DNA of 64,000 bases from Desulfitobacterium hafniense DCB-2 (GTDB lineage Bacteria; Bacillota; Desulfitobacteriia; Desulfitobacteriales; Desulfitobacteriaceae): the NCBI RefSeq assembly GCF_000021925.1, contig NC_011830.1, positions 4,065,001-4,129,000 of the forward strand, given 5' to 3'. The notes under the pieces were generated by a model. That model made no database searches. It was not told the origin of the DNA and worked only from the letters and a program-made list of their open reading frames with translations. Shown piece after piece: positions 7,055-15,531 of the stretch. The first letter of the stretch is position 1; each line of letters begins with the position of its first letter. Made by a program: the position numbers and the translations under genes.

Positions 7055-9472
7055 TTAATGAAGGCCAATGTTTTCTAAAGAAAAAAACTGATCACATTCT
7101 TGCCATACTCCGGGATAACGGTCAGGATGGGTGAGAACTTTTTGAGCCAATTGATAGGCTTGCTCCACGAGACGGCCATCCCGGGATAAGTCGGCCAGAC
7201 GCAATTCCATCACCCCATGCTGTCTGGTCCCCAGCAATTCCCCGGCTCCTCGGATCTTTAAGTCTTCCTCAGCAATCTTAAAACCATCCTGAGTCTCACA
7301 AAGGACTTCCAGGCGGCGGCTGTTTTTGGCATCGGACAAGAGGAAACAATAGGACTGCTCACTACCCCTGCCTACTCTGCCCCTGAGCTGGTGCAACTGG
7401 GCCAGGCCAAAACGTTCCGCTCCCTCGATAACCATCACGGTGGCATTGGGGACATTGACTCCTACCTCCACCACCGTGGTAGAGACCAGGATATCCACTT
7501 CCCCTTTCTGGAAGGCGGTCATGATCTCTTCTTTTTGAACCCCTTTCATGCGGCCGTGGAGAAGGCTTACCCGACGGTTAGGAAACCGCTCCAGCAGGGA
7601 TTGAAAACGCTCCGTGGCTGAGATCAGATCCACATTTTCCGATTCTTCCACCAGCGGGCAGACCACATAGATTTGCCGGCCTTTTTCCATCTGCTCTTCC
7701 ATGAATTTTTCCAGGCTGGGCCGGCCCCGTTCCGTCAGCTTTCGCGTCATGATGGGCTTGCGGCCCTGAGGCATTTCATCCAAAGCGGAAAGCTGGAGAT
7801 CGCCATAAAGAGTCAGAGCCAGTGTCCGGGGGATAGGAGTGGCGGTAAGAACCAGGACATGGGGGTTTTCCCCTTTGGTCTGGAGAGAGGTTCTTTGTTT
7901 GACCCCAAAACGATGCTGCTCATCAGTGATGGCTAATCCCAGGGAGTGAAACTGCACACTTTCTTGGATTAAAGCATGGGTTCCGACGATGACATGGGCT
8001 TTTCCGTAAGCGATCTCGGTAAGAATCTTATCCCTTTCGCTTTTGGTCTGGCTGCCCAAAAGGCAAACGACATGCAGCCCCAGGGGCTTAAAAGCGGCCG
8101 CCAAGGATTGGTAATGCTGCAAAGCCAAGATCTCGGTGGGAGCCATCATGGCCCCCTGATAGCCTGAGCCCACAGCCATCAGCAAAGCGGCCATAGCCAC
8201 TGCGGTCTTGCCTGAGCCCACATCCCCCTGGACCAGACGGGCCATACCTTGAGTATTGGCCATATCCCGGAAGATTTCCTGAATCACCCGCTTTTGGGCC
8301 TGAGTCAGTTCAAAAGGCAGGCTCGCTAAAAACCGCTGAACCAGGCTCTCCCCGCTCTTAAGCTGAGGGCTGTTTTCCCTTTGTACTCCGGATCTTAAAC
8401 GGGCAACAGACAATTGCAGAAAGAGCACTTCTTCAAAGACCAAGCGTTCACGGGCTTGACCCAAACTGTGGAAGGTCCGGGGAAAATGAATCTCTTGATA
8501 AGCCTGGGCACGAGGAACCCATCCCTTTCCTTCCTCAGGAGGCAGAAACTCGGGAAACAGCTCGGGAGCCTGACCCAAAACTCCCTGCACAATGGTTCGT
8601 ATCACTTTGGAGGAAAGACGGGCTGTTTCCGAGTAGACCGGCAGGATGGCTGCCGGCTGTGCTGCTCCTGCCTTTTGAATATCGGTGGCCTGGATTTCCG
8701 GCACCCGCTGCTGCCACCTGACCTTTCCCGTCACAATGACGGAGGTTCCTACAGGGTATTGCTTGAGGATATAGGTTTGGTTAAACCAGACTGCGTAGAC
8801 TAAGCGGCCATCCTGCTCGATGCTGAGCTTAACCACCTTCAGCTTCCCTCTGGCTATTTGCCCGGCCACTACTTTTCCGGCCACAGAGGCTAATTCTCCA
8901 TCTTTAAGTTCGCCAATGGATTGCAGACTTCTGTCTTCATAACGACGGGGAAAATAGAAGAAGAGATCCTTGACTGTATGTAAACCGATCTGAGCCAGAA
9001 GCTTCGCCCGTTCCGGTCCCACCCCTTTAAGGAACTGCAGGGAGCGGGACGGGGAAGGCTTGGCGGTTCTTTCTTTTTTGTCGGGGTCGGATTTTTCGGA
9101 GACAGGAAGGGTATCCGATGGCTGAGGAGGTTCTTTTTCCGGCAAGGACCGGTTTTCTGGCTGGACAGAAGCCTGACCTTGGCTCCCCGCTTCCTGATGT
9201 GCTTCCAGCTCCTGATGCTCTTCGATAAAACGACGGAGATGGGCCAGAGCCTGGCGGCGCTGTAGAGGGCTCCAGTCTTTGTAATGGCCGGTAATATCCT
9301 TCAGTACCTTAAAGTCTTCATTCTTCTCCAATTGCTCCAGGCGGCTGAGAATTCCTTTTAAAAAGAGATGAAACCCGCCGATGACGCCTGTGTTGCAGCA
9401 GCCTTGCTTTTCTTCCGCAGCAATAGCTCGTTGGAGATGATTCAATACTATTTTTCCTTGGTTGCCGATCAT
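7055..9472 (-). CDS. recG: ATP-dependent DNA helicase RecG
   Basis: RecG remodels stalled replication forks and branch-migrates Holliday junctions. The 805-residue product has the wedge/OB region at about residues 145-270, Walker A GDVGSGKT (416-423), the DEQH box (517-520), the TAT motif ATPIPRTL, and the C-terminal QLRGRVGRG motif. An N-terminal extension of about 145 residues, ending in a proline/glutamate/serine-rich linker, precedes the RecG core; typical RecG is about 680-700 residues. The start overlaps the sdaAA stop by four bases, so recG is coupled to the serine dehydratase genes. Confidence 0.97.
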   Translation of the reverse strand: MIGNQGKIVLNHLQRAIAAEEKQGCCNTGVIGGFHLFLKGILSRLEQLEKNEDFKVLKDITGHYKDWSPLQRRQALAHLRRFIEEHQELEAHQEAGSQGQASVQPENRSLPEKEPPQPSDTLPVSEKSDPDKKERTAKPSPSRSLQFLKGVGPERAKLLAQIGLHTVKDLFFYFPRRYEDRSLQSIGELKDGELASVAGKVVAGQIARGKLKVVKLSIEQDGRLVYAVWFNQTYILKQYPVGTSVIVTGKVRWQQRVPEIQATDIQKAGAAQPAAILPVYSETARLSSKVIRTIVQGVLGQAPELFPEFLPPEEGKGWVPRAQAYQEIHFPRTFHSLGQARERLVFEEVLFLQLSVARLRSGVQRENSPQLKSGESLVQRFLASLPFELTQAQKRVIQEIFRDMANTQGMARLVQGDVGSGKTAVAMAALLMAVGSGYQGAMMAPTEILALQHYQSLAAAFKPLGLHVVCLLGSQTKSERDKILTEIAYGKAHVIVGTHALIQESVQFHSLGLAITDEQHRFGVKQRTSLQTKGENPHVLVLTATPIPRTLALTLYGDLQLSALDEMPQGRKPIMTRKLTERGRPSLEKFMEEQMEKGRQIYVVCPLVEESENVDLISATERFQSLLERFPNRRVSLLHGRMKGVQKEEIMTAFQKGEVDILVSTTVVEVGVNVPNATVMVIEGAERFGLAQLHQLRGRVGRGSEQSYCFLLSDAKNSRRLEVLCETQDGFKIAEEDLKIRGAGELLGTRQHGVMELRLADLSRDGRLVEQAYQLAQKVLTHPDRYPGVWQECDQFFSLENIGLH

Positions 9473-10332
9473 AAGAATTCCGCCTGAATTCTCTGCCCGG
9501 TTGGGGTAATGGCTAATCCTCCCTGAGCCGTTTCCCGAAGCGAGCAGGGCATACTTTTGCCGATTTCGTTCATGGCATCAATGACTTCGTCTAAAGGAAT
9601 CGCACTTTCTATCCCGGATAAAGCCATCTCCGCCGCCGCAAGAGCCACAGTGGCTGCGGTGGCATTGCGTTTGACACAGGGAACTTCCACAAGACCGGCT
9701 ACAGGGTCACAAACCAACCCCAAGAAGGATTTCATCGCTATGGCTGCAGCATGGATACAAGCTTGGGGACTCCCACCTGCCAATTCCGCCGCTGCTGCCG
9801 CGGCCATTCCCGCAGCAGAGCCGATCTCAGCCTGGCACCCTCCCTCCGCTCCCGAGACATTGGCCCGATCGGCTATGATCATGCCGATTCCCGCAGCACA
9901 AAAGAGGGCGGTCATCATGTCTTCCTCAGAAGAGCCAAGGGCCTCCTCAGCAGTCAGCAATACCGCCGGCAGGACCCCACAGGACCCAGCCGTAGGAGCT
10001 GCCACGATTTTACCCATACTGGCGTTGACTTCTACCACGGCCAAAGCTCTGGCAATCGCTCCGCTGACCCGCTCCCCGATCAAGCTCTTCCCGGAACGGC
10101 GCAAAGTTTCTACTTTGAGGGCTTCTCCGCCCACCAACCCTGATAAGGATTTCCTTTCTCCCCTCAGCCCGCTTTGAACAGCTTCCCTCATCACCTGAAG
10201 ATTGGCGGCCATTCTTGTTCTTAACTCATCCTGGCTTTTCTCTGCTTCTTCAGCCTGCTCCTTCAAGACGATTTCGCCAAACCTTTTTCCTTTTTCTTCA
10301 GCCAGGGCCAGATAATCCATGGTGGAACGCAT
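9469..10332 (-). CDS. sdaAA: L-serine dehydratase, iron-sulfur type, alpha subunit
   Basis: Together with the beta subunit this enzyme deaminates L-serine to pyruvate and ammonia. The 287-residue alpha subunit carries the family blocks MGKIVAAPTAGSCGVLPAVL, SGAEGGCQAEIGSA and GLVCDPVAGLVEVPCVKRN, whose conserved cysteines supply the [4Fe-4S] cluster ligands. The ATG has a good AAGGAGG site. It follows sdaAB by about 40 bases and overlaps recG, forming the order sdaAB-sdaAA-recG. Confidence 0.96.
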   Translation of the reverse strand: MRSTMDYLALAEEKGKRFGEIVLKEQAEEAEKSQDELRTRMAANLQVMREAVQSGLRGERKSLSGLVGGEALKVETLRRSGKSLIGERVSGAIARALAVVEVNASMGKIVAAPTAGSCGVLPAVLLTAEEALGSSEEDMMTALFCAAGIGMIIADRANVSGAEGGCQAEIGSAAGMAAAAAAELAGGSPQACIHAAAIAMKSFLGLVCDPVAGLVEVPCVKRNATAATVALAAAEMALSGIESAIPLDEVIDAMNEIGKSMPCSLRETAQGGLAITPTGQRIQAEFL

Positions 10333-10372
10333 GAACTTCCCTCCTTATACACCTTTCGGTAATTATTAGTTT

Positions 10373-11044
10373 TCAATCCAAGGGTTCTATGGCCATAGCC
10401 TGATTCACTGCCGGGAGCTTTTTGATCAAAGCTAAGGCGGCCGGATCGATGGCTTGATCCGTCTCGATAATCATCAGCGCATGGGCTCCTTTTTTCTCCC
10501 TGGAAACCCTCATCTGAGCGATATTGATCTGGGTGGCGGCGATCAGAGAGCTGACTTGGGCCACCACACCGGGCAGATCATTCTGCAGAACCACTAAAGT
10601 ATGGTAATCTCCCATGATCTCTACCTTAAATTGATCAATGCCGCCAATGATGATGCGGCCCCCGCCGATGGAAGAACCCACTACTTCCACCTCTTGCCCT
10701 TCCTTGGCTTTCAACTTGATCTTGACGGTATTGGGATGGACATCCCCCAAGTCCCCGCTTCTAAATTTTATGGCGATTCCCTGCTCTTCGGCCATCGCCA
10801 GGGCTTGAGGAATCCTCTCGTCATCGGTATGCATTCCTAATAATCCTGCCGCTAAAGCAAGATTCGTCCCGTGGCCTTTGCCCGTCTCGGCAAAGGAGCC
10901 ATGAAGGGTTAACACAGCCTCAACGATCTGCCCGCCGCATATCTTTCGGGCCATAGCCCCCAGCCGTACGGCCCCTGCGGTGTGTGAACTGGAAGGGCCG
11001 ACCATAACCGGGCCGATTAAATCAAAAACGGTACTCCGTCCCAT
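10373..11044 (-). CDS. sdaAB: L-serine dehydratase, iron-sulfur type, beta subunit
   Basis: Beta subunit of the two-subunit serine dehydratase. The N-terminal part has the family signature DLIGPVMVGPSSSHTAGAVR (residues 8-27), and the C-terminal 75 residues form an ACT domain (HTLVVLQNDLPGVVAQVSSLI), which in this family can sense serine. The 223-residue length is normal. It is first in sdaAB-sdaAA-recG, downstream of the terminator that ends the asp23-fakA transcript. A clear separate promoter was not found in the short gap. Confidence 0.95.
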   Translation of the reverse strand: MGRSTVFDLIGPVMVGPSSSHTAGAVRLGAMARKICGGQIVEAVLTLHGSFAETGKGHGTNLALAAGLLGMHTDDERIPQALAMAEEQGIAIKFRSGDLGDVHPNTVKIKLKAKEGQEVEVVGSSIGGGRIIIGGIDQFKVEIMGDYHTLVVLQNDLPGVVAQVSSLIAATQINIAQMRVSREKKGAHALMIIETDQAIDPAALALIKKLPAVNQAMAIEPLD

Positions 11045-11082
11045 AACATTCTCTCCTACTCATGGTCTCATCTATTGATTGT

Positions 11083-11110
11083 AAAAACCCCTCCGGATGG
11101 CTCCGGAGGG
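11083..11110 (-). terminator. intrinsic terminator after fakA
   Basis: On the minus strand a 9-bp stem CCCTCCGGA/TCCGGAGGG with a four-base loop is followed by G and five T residues. It lies directly after the fakA stop and separates asp23-fakA from sdaAB-sdaAA-recG. Confidence 0.85.
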
Positions 11111-11126
11111 TATCGTTCATTGCCTA

Positions 11127-12809
11127 TTATTCTACCCCGAAAATATAATAATACAGGGGTTGATTGCCGGGATAAAGCTCCAGTTCGATATGGGGGGCTT
11201 CTGCTTCAATCCATGCTCTGAGCTCTTGCGCTTGTTCTTCGGAAACATCTTCTCCGTAGAAAACGGTGAGCAAATCATGTTCTTTCCAGTTCATTTTGCC
11301 CAAGGTCTCCTGAGCAACCTGAAGGCGTTCTCTGCCCGTGACTTGGATAACATCCTCAATTAAACCCAGAATGTCCCCTTCTTTGATCTCTAAATCACCA
11401 AACTGAGAATCCCGGACGGCATAAGTAACTTCTCCCGATTTGATCAGGGACAGCCCTTCTTCCATCGTTCTGGCATTCTCCTCGGCATCGCCATAAGGAT
11501 TGTAATTGACCAGGGCAGAAATACCCTGAGGGATAGATTTAGTAGGAATAATAAATACATTGCGATCCGTCACGATATCTTTAACCTGGCGGGCCGCCAT
11601 GACGATATTGCCATTGTTGGGCAAGATATAAACATTTTTAGCAGCAACCTTGCGAACGGCTTCCACTAAGTTCTCTGTGCTGGGGTTCATAGTCTGGCCG
11701 CCAAAAATGACTTCATCCACGCCTAAACTTTTAAAGACCTCGGCTATACCTTCACCCATGGCTACAGCCACGATACCGTGCTCTTTCTCTTCCCCCGAAC
11801 CCGGTTCTTGCTCTTGACCGGCTTTTGACCGGTTTTCCTCCGGAATGTCTTCCATCTTTTGAGCATGGGCCATGGCTTCATTTTGAGCTAACATATTATG
11901 AATCGCTACCTCATGAAGGGTTCCCCATTGGATAGCATAATCCAGAATTTTTCCCGGATTCTTCACATGAACATGAATTTTTACCACTTCTTCTGTGCCC
12001 ACAACCAAGAGTGAGTCTCCGCGATCCGCTAAATCTTCACGGATTTTTTCAACCTGAAGGTTCTGGCCTTTAACTAAGAATTCCGTACAATAAGGAAATT
12101 CCAGATCCTCCACCGCAGTAATTCCCCGCACTGTTTGCGGTTCAACTTGCGACACAGGGAGAACGTTTTCTTCTTCAATCTCCTGGCCTTCCAGAGCTGC
12201 AATCCAACCGCTCAGTATAATGAGGAATCCTTGTCCTCCGGCGTCGACCACCCCGGCCTGCTTCAAGGTGGGAAGCATATCCGGTGTTTTTTCCAGGGTA
12301 AGCTGTCCGCGTCCATAGGCATCTTTCAGAACCTTCACAGGATCCGAGCCCTGCTTGGCACTGCTTTGTGCCCCTTTGGCCACTTCCCGGGCCACCGTGA
12401 GAATAGTTCCCTCCACAGGCCTCATGACGGCTTTATAGGCAGTGTCCACGCCCATCTGCAAGGCCTGGGCGATTTGCTGGCCGCCGGCTTCCTTATGCCC
12501 TTCCAGACCCTTGGCAATCCCCCGTAAAAGCTGCGATAAAATAACCCCGGAGTTCCCACGGGCTCCCATCAGAGAACCCATAGAGACGGCGGCGGCGACT
12601 TCAGCCACGGTCGCTCCCGAAGTTTTATCGGCATCCCTTACAGCCGATTGAATTGTAAAATTCATATTCGTTCCGGTATCGCCATCAGGTACGGGGAAAA
12701 CATTCAATGCATCCACATCATGCTTCTTGCGTTCCAAGGCTCTCGCACCGGAGCGCATCATTTGTTTCCACTGTTGTCCTGTAATCATATTGCCTGTATC
12801 TCCATTCAA
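11127..12809 (-). CDS. fakA: fatty-acid kinase catalytic subunit FakA (YloV, DAK2 family)
   Basis: In Firmicutes this family phosphorylates fatty acids bound to FakB/DegV proteins, feeding exogenous fatty acids to phospholipid synthesis. The 560-residue protein has an N-terminal DhaL-type ATP-binding domain (FPVPDGDTGTNMN, residues 41-53, and GARGNSGVILSQLLRG near residue 83), a middle domain and a C-terminal DegV-like domain. An acidic, low-complexity linker occurs near residues 320-345. The start is probably TTG at 12809 behind AGGGGG; the in-frame ATG seven codons later lacks a ribosome site. It is downstream of asp23, as in other Firmicutes. Confidence 0.93.
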   Translation of the reverse strand: MNGDTGNMITGQQWKQMMRSGARALERKKHDVDALNVFPVPDGDTGTNMNFTIQSAVRDADKTSGATVAEVAAAVSMGSLMGARGNSGVILSQLLRGIAKGLEGHKEAGGQQIAQALQMGVDTAYKAVMRPVEGTILTVAREVAKGAQSSAKQGSDPVKVLKDAYGRGQLTLEKTPDMLPTLKQAGVVDAGGQGFLIILSGWIAALEGQEIEEENVLPVSQVEPQTVRGITAVEDLEFPYCTEFLVKGQNLQVEKIREDLADRGDSLLVVGTEEVVKIHVHVKNPGKILDYAIQWGTLHEVAIHNMLAQNEAMAHAQKMEDIPEENRSKAGQEQEPGSGEEKEHGIVAVAMGEGIAEVFKSLGVDEVIFGGQTMNPSTENLVEAVRKVAAKNVYILPNNGNIVMAARQVKDIVTDRNVFIIPTKSIPQGISALVNYNPYGDAEENARTMEEGLSLIKSGEVTYAVRDSQFGDLEIKEGDILGLIEDVIQVTGRERLQVAQETLGKMNWKEHDLLTVFYGEDVSEEQAQELRAWIEAEAPHIELELYPGNQPLYYYIFGVE

Positions 12810-12846
12810 AATAATCCCCCTACTCTTCAGAACCTCGATCTATCAC

Positions 12847-12925
12847 TGAACTAACCCGCCCTAAGTATAGCCGGCGGGTGCCCAAGGGCGGTTAAGTCCA
12901 GTATGGACTCGACTAACCTTCAGTG
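12847..12925 (-). repeat. small hairpin repeat, copy C (asp23-fakA gap)
   Basis: Read on the minus strand: CACTGAAGG, then CTGGACTT, then GGGCGGGTTAGTTCA. The same three words in the same order occur on the plus strand at 28854-28901, with about 31 bases fewer. Copy C also contains self-complementary segments (AGTCCA/TGGACT; AACCGCCCT/AGGGCGGGTT), and the adjacent TTCAGTGG/CCACTGAA hairpin extends it to about 12940. It lies in the leader between asp23 and fakA. Confidence 0.65.
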
Positions 12926-12951
12926 GTCCCCCACTGAAAAGTTGGCTTCGT

Positions 12952-13308
12952 TCAATCCAAGACACGGACACCCTGGACATTGACATTGACCTGCGCTACC
13001 TTGAGACCGGTTAGATTTTCAGTGGTATAGCGAACCCGTTCTATGACATTGGCTGCTACTTCAGAAATCTTAACTCCATAACCGACAATAATATACAGAT
13101 CAATAACCACCTGATTATCATCGATGGATACAACAACCCCACGGGCTAAATTTTCGCGGCCCAAGAGTTCGGAGAACTTATCCGAGGATTTTCGGGAAGC
13201 CATCCCGACAAGACCATAACATTCAACTGCGGCAGCACCTGCTATCGTCGCAATAACCTCTTCGGAGATATCGATTTTCCCCAAATTATTATTAATCTCT
13301 TTACCCAT
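12952..13308 (-). CDS. Asp23/Gls24 family envelope protein (YloU)
   Basis: A small cytosolic Asp23/Gls24-family protein of 118 residues, a family linked to envelope stress and lipid homeostasis. It has the family core ISEEVIATIAGAAAVECYGLVGM and the later block VVIDLYIIVGYGVKISEVAANV. The start was set at the ATG at 13308, nine bases after GGGAGG; the frame remains open 14 codons further upstream but without a ribosome site. It is the first gene of the asp23-fakA unit and has its own promoter. Confidence 0.93.
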   Translation of the reverse strand: MGKEINNNLGKIDISEEVIATIAGAAAVECYGLVGMASRKSSDKFSELLGRENLARGVVVSIDDNQVVIDLYIIVGYGVKISEVAANVIERVRYTTENLTGLKVAQVNVNVQGVRVLD

Positions 13309-13351
13309 ATACAAGGACCTCCCTTTATCGGCATGTGTCCATATCGTCACT

Positions 13352-13380
13352 ATTTTACCAAGTATTCATGAAATGTTCAA
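13352..13380 (-). promoter_or_regulatory. sigma-A promoter for asp23-fakA
   Basis: On the minus strand: TTGAAC, a 17-bp spacer, then TAAAAT. The start site would be about 35-40 bases upstream of the asp23 start codon. Confidence 0.65.
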
Positions 13381-13521
13381 AGAAAATTATCCTAATCTAC
13401 AATTAATCTTATGTGTGAGGTTTAATTGTATGCAACTTGTACAAATTATGGATTTTACTGGAGAAAATAAAGCCGGCAAAAAAGATTTACCCATCTTTCA
13501 CGGAAAAGGCCCGGAAAAACC

Positions 13522-13550
13522 TTGCCAACCCAGTAAACATTTGATAGAAT
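13522..13550 (+). promoter_or_regulatory. sigma-A promoter for rpmB
   Basis: TTGCCA (13522-13527), a 17-bp spacer and TAGAAT (13545-13550), about 30 bases upstream of the start codon and AAGGAGG site of rpmB. It is divergent from the asp23 promoter. Confidence 0.65.
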
Positions 13551-13587
13551 ACATAGGTATCATTTCCGGTGTAAAGGAGGTAAGAGC

Positions 13588-13779
13588 ATGGCTAATGTAT
13601 GTGCTATTTGCGGAAAAGGGGTTGCTTCAGGTATTCAGGTCAGCCACTCCCATATCCGGACAAAGCGGACTTGGAAACCTAACCTGCAAAGGGTTCACGC
13701 CATCGTCAACGGCACTCCGACCCGGATCAGTGTTTGCACCAGATGCTTACGTTCCGGTAAAGTTCAACGTGCAGTATAA
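13588..13779 (+). CDS. rpmB: 50S ribosomal protein L28
   Basis: The 63-residue L28 protein of the large ribosomal subunit. It has the zinc-ribbon form with two CxxC pairs (CAICGK near the N-terminus and CTRCLRSG near the C-terminus) and the family segment RTKRTWKPNLQ. Its ATG is preceded by AAGGAGG. In Firmicutes rpmB is normally transcribed opposite to asp23-fakA, as here. spoVM, which sits near rpmB in Bacillus, was looked for and not found. Confidence 0.97.
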   Translation: MANVCAICGKGVASGIQVSHSHIRTKRTWKPNLQRVHAIVNGTPTRISVCTRCLRSGKVQRAV

Positions 13780-13849
13780 TGTCTTAATTCCATCACATAG
13801 AGTGTAACTTGGCTGGTATCGTTATGACGGTGCCAGTTTTAGTTTTTTA

Positions 13850-13876
13850 GAGCCTGGGGAAACCCGGGCTTTTTTC
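13850..13876 (+). terminator. intrinsic terminator after rpmB
   Basis: Stem AGCCTGGG/CCCGGGCT (13851-13858, 13863-13870; one G-T pair) with a GAAA loop, followed by five T residues after the stem. A weaker imperfect hairpin with a T-rich tail lies just before it (13813-13847). Confidence 0.8.
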
Positions 13877-13912
13877 TTTTGGCTTGCTCCTGGAAAAGAG
13901 CCGAAAGCTGGG

Positions 13913-14534
13913 TCTCCAGGATTTTGCTTTACACCGGTCGCTCCATAAGCTGCGCGGACAAAACTAACGCTCAAGCCCTTCGCTCCGAAAGGTGCCCGCC
14001 CAAATCGCTCCTGCTCAATGGGCGGTTGGAAACGTCCTGTTTCCAACCTTTCTCCGCTGCGGGCTTTTCGCGAAGTTTTGTTTCCGCTCGCTTAAATTCG
14101 CTCCCTAGCGTAAAGCAAAATCCTTGGGGTGCTTTTCTGGTCTGTACGTTCGTGCATGCGGGGCTTTGTAGCGTAAATAACACGACGGGTAGCTTTTTCC
14201 GTCTCTACCGACGCCGCTTAAGCGGCATGGTCGGCCATTTGCCCATTCGCCTGGGAGTAAATCCCGGAAAAGCTCCTTAGAGCGACCCAAAGAACCCAAG
14301 TACGGCTTGCACTAAGCCCAAAACAGGGCCAAAAAGATCCAAAAGACCCATAAGTGTAGCTTTACGCACAAAAGCGGACGGATTTAGCGAGGGGCGGTCA
14401 GGTGAACGAGGCTTTCTTAACGTAGCGGAGCCACGGTTCACATCAGGTATTACCCAGAGGTTTGGCGCAGCTGTTAAGAAAGCGAGTGAACCAGCCCCGG
14501 AGCTATGGAGTACGCGTTGGGCGTGAAGCTACAC
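13913..14534 (+). repeat. composite nested-palindrome repeat element, copy A
   Basis: This non-coding stretch fills most of the 820-bp gap between rpmB and hslO. Block 1 (13913-14128) is bounded by GGATTTTGCTTTAC and GTAAAGCAAAATCC and contains the perfect hairpin GGTTGGAAAC-GTCCT-GTTTCCAACC (14024-14048). Block 2 (14354-14534) is bounded by GTGTAGCTTTACGCAC and its near-complement GCGTGAAGCTACAC, with an inner GCTTTCTTAAC/GTTAAGAAAGC pair. Between the blocks is about 225 bp of less conserved sequence. The same two blocks in the same order and orientation occur at 27745-28251. No transposase is present; it resembles a MITE or a large structured RNA locus. Confidence 0.9.
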
Positions 14535-14603
14535 GACCCGGACAGCACGTTTCCCCCACCCACCGCCATCGCATATATGAAAAACGGGACCTGTCCCTTT
14601 GAT

Positions 14604-15488
14604 TCATTTCGACTGCTCGTAAAGCTCACGCAGTTCCTCTTCGTTAAAATGGTAACGCTCATTGCAGAAATGGCACACCAATTCAGCCTGTTGATCCTTG
14701 ATCAGATCTTCAAAGCCCTCTTTGCCGATACTGATCAAGGTCTCGCTGACCCGCTCTTTGGAGCAGGTGCATTTGTACTGCACCGGTCTTTTTTCCAGAA
14801 CACGATAATCCAGATCTCCTATGAGCTGCGCAACCAATTCTGCCATGGTGGAACTATCTGCGGCGATTTGGCTGATGCCTTGAATCCGGGCCAACTGGGC
14901 TTCCAGTGCCTGAATACTCTCTTCAGAGGCATCAGGCAGTAATTGGAACAGCATCCCGGCCGCTCCGGCCACGTGAGAATCTTTACCCACCATTACACCT
15001 AGCAGGGCAGCGGAACGTACCTGTTCGGAATTCAGCAGATAATGGACCAAATCGTCGGCGATTTCCCCACTGACCATGGGAACCATTCCGGTATAGCTTT
15101 CGCCATTGCTCAGGCTGCGGCTTACGACAAACTCTCCGGCTCCTACGGCACCGGATACATCCAGCTTTCCCTGAGGATTTAAAGGAAGCTCCACTTGGGG
15201 CTCATGGACATAACCCCGCACCTCTCCCTGAGCGTTACCTACGGCAACCACTCCTCCCAAGGGACCGTCTCCAAGCAGCCGTAAGGTAATGGCCTCCTCT
15301 GCTTTCATAGAGCTGGCCAGAAGCAGGGATGCCCCCATAAGCCGTCCTAAGGCTGCGGTGGCCACAGGTGTGGTGTGATGACGGTTGGCCGCCTCTTCCA
15401 CGGTATTGGTCATGCCTAGGGCAACCCAGCGAATCTCACCATTGCTCAGGGTACCCAGCCATAGTTCATCAGCATATTTATTGTTCAT
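14604..15488 (-). CDS. hslO: Hsp33 redox-regulated chaperone
   Basis: Hsp33 is a cytosolic holdase activated by oxidation when its zinc is released. The 294-residue protein has the N-terminal domain and the C-terminal redox switch CTC (YKCTCSKE) with CHFC (ELVCHFCNE) near the end, giving the CxC...CxxC zinc site. The start was set at the ATG at 15488, about ten bases after GAGGTTG; an ATG six codons upstream lacks a ribosome site. It follows thiN by about 40 bases and probably ends the long operon. Confidence 0.94.
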   Translation of the reverse strand: MNNKYADELWLGTLSNGEIRWVALGMTNTVEEAANRHHTTPVATAALGRLMGASLLLASSMKAEEAITLRLLGDGPLGGVVAVGNAQGEVRGYVHEPQVELPLNPQGKLDVSGAVGAGEFVVSRSLSNGESYTGMVPMVSGEIADDLVHYLLNSEQVRSAALLGVMVGKDSHVAGAAGMLFQLLPDASEESIQALEAQLARIQGISQIAADSSTMAELVAQLIGDLDYRVLEKRPVQYKCTCSKERVSETLISIGKEGFEDLIKDQQAELVCHFCNERYHFNEEELRELYEQSK

Positions 15489-15531
15489 CTTCTTATTCAA
15501 CCTCATTCAATTCAATTGGGTTATGTACAAA

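Noticed and set aside
13373..13807. 144-codon frame over the rpmB promoter and gene
   Set aside because: It crosses rpmB in another frame and its start lies ahead of the promoter.
13822..14046. Open frame starting METGRFQPPIEQERFGR inside repeat copy A, repeated at 27570-27878 in copy B
   Set aside because: The shared peptide follows from the repeated DNA and its hairpin arms. The frames differ in their ends, copy B runs into fmt on the same strand, and there is no ribosome site.
13309..14603. spoVM near rpmB, as in Bacillus
   Set aside because: No 26-codon frame resembling SpoVM was found on either strand in the gaps around rpmB.
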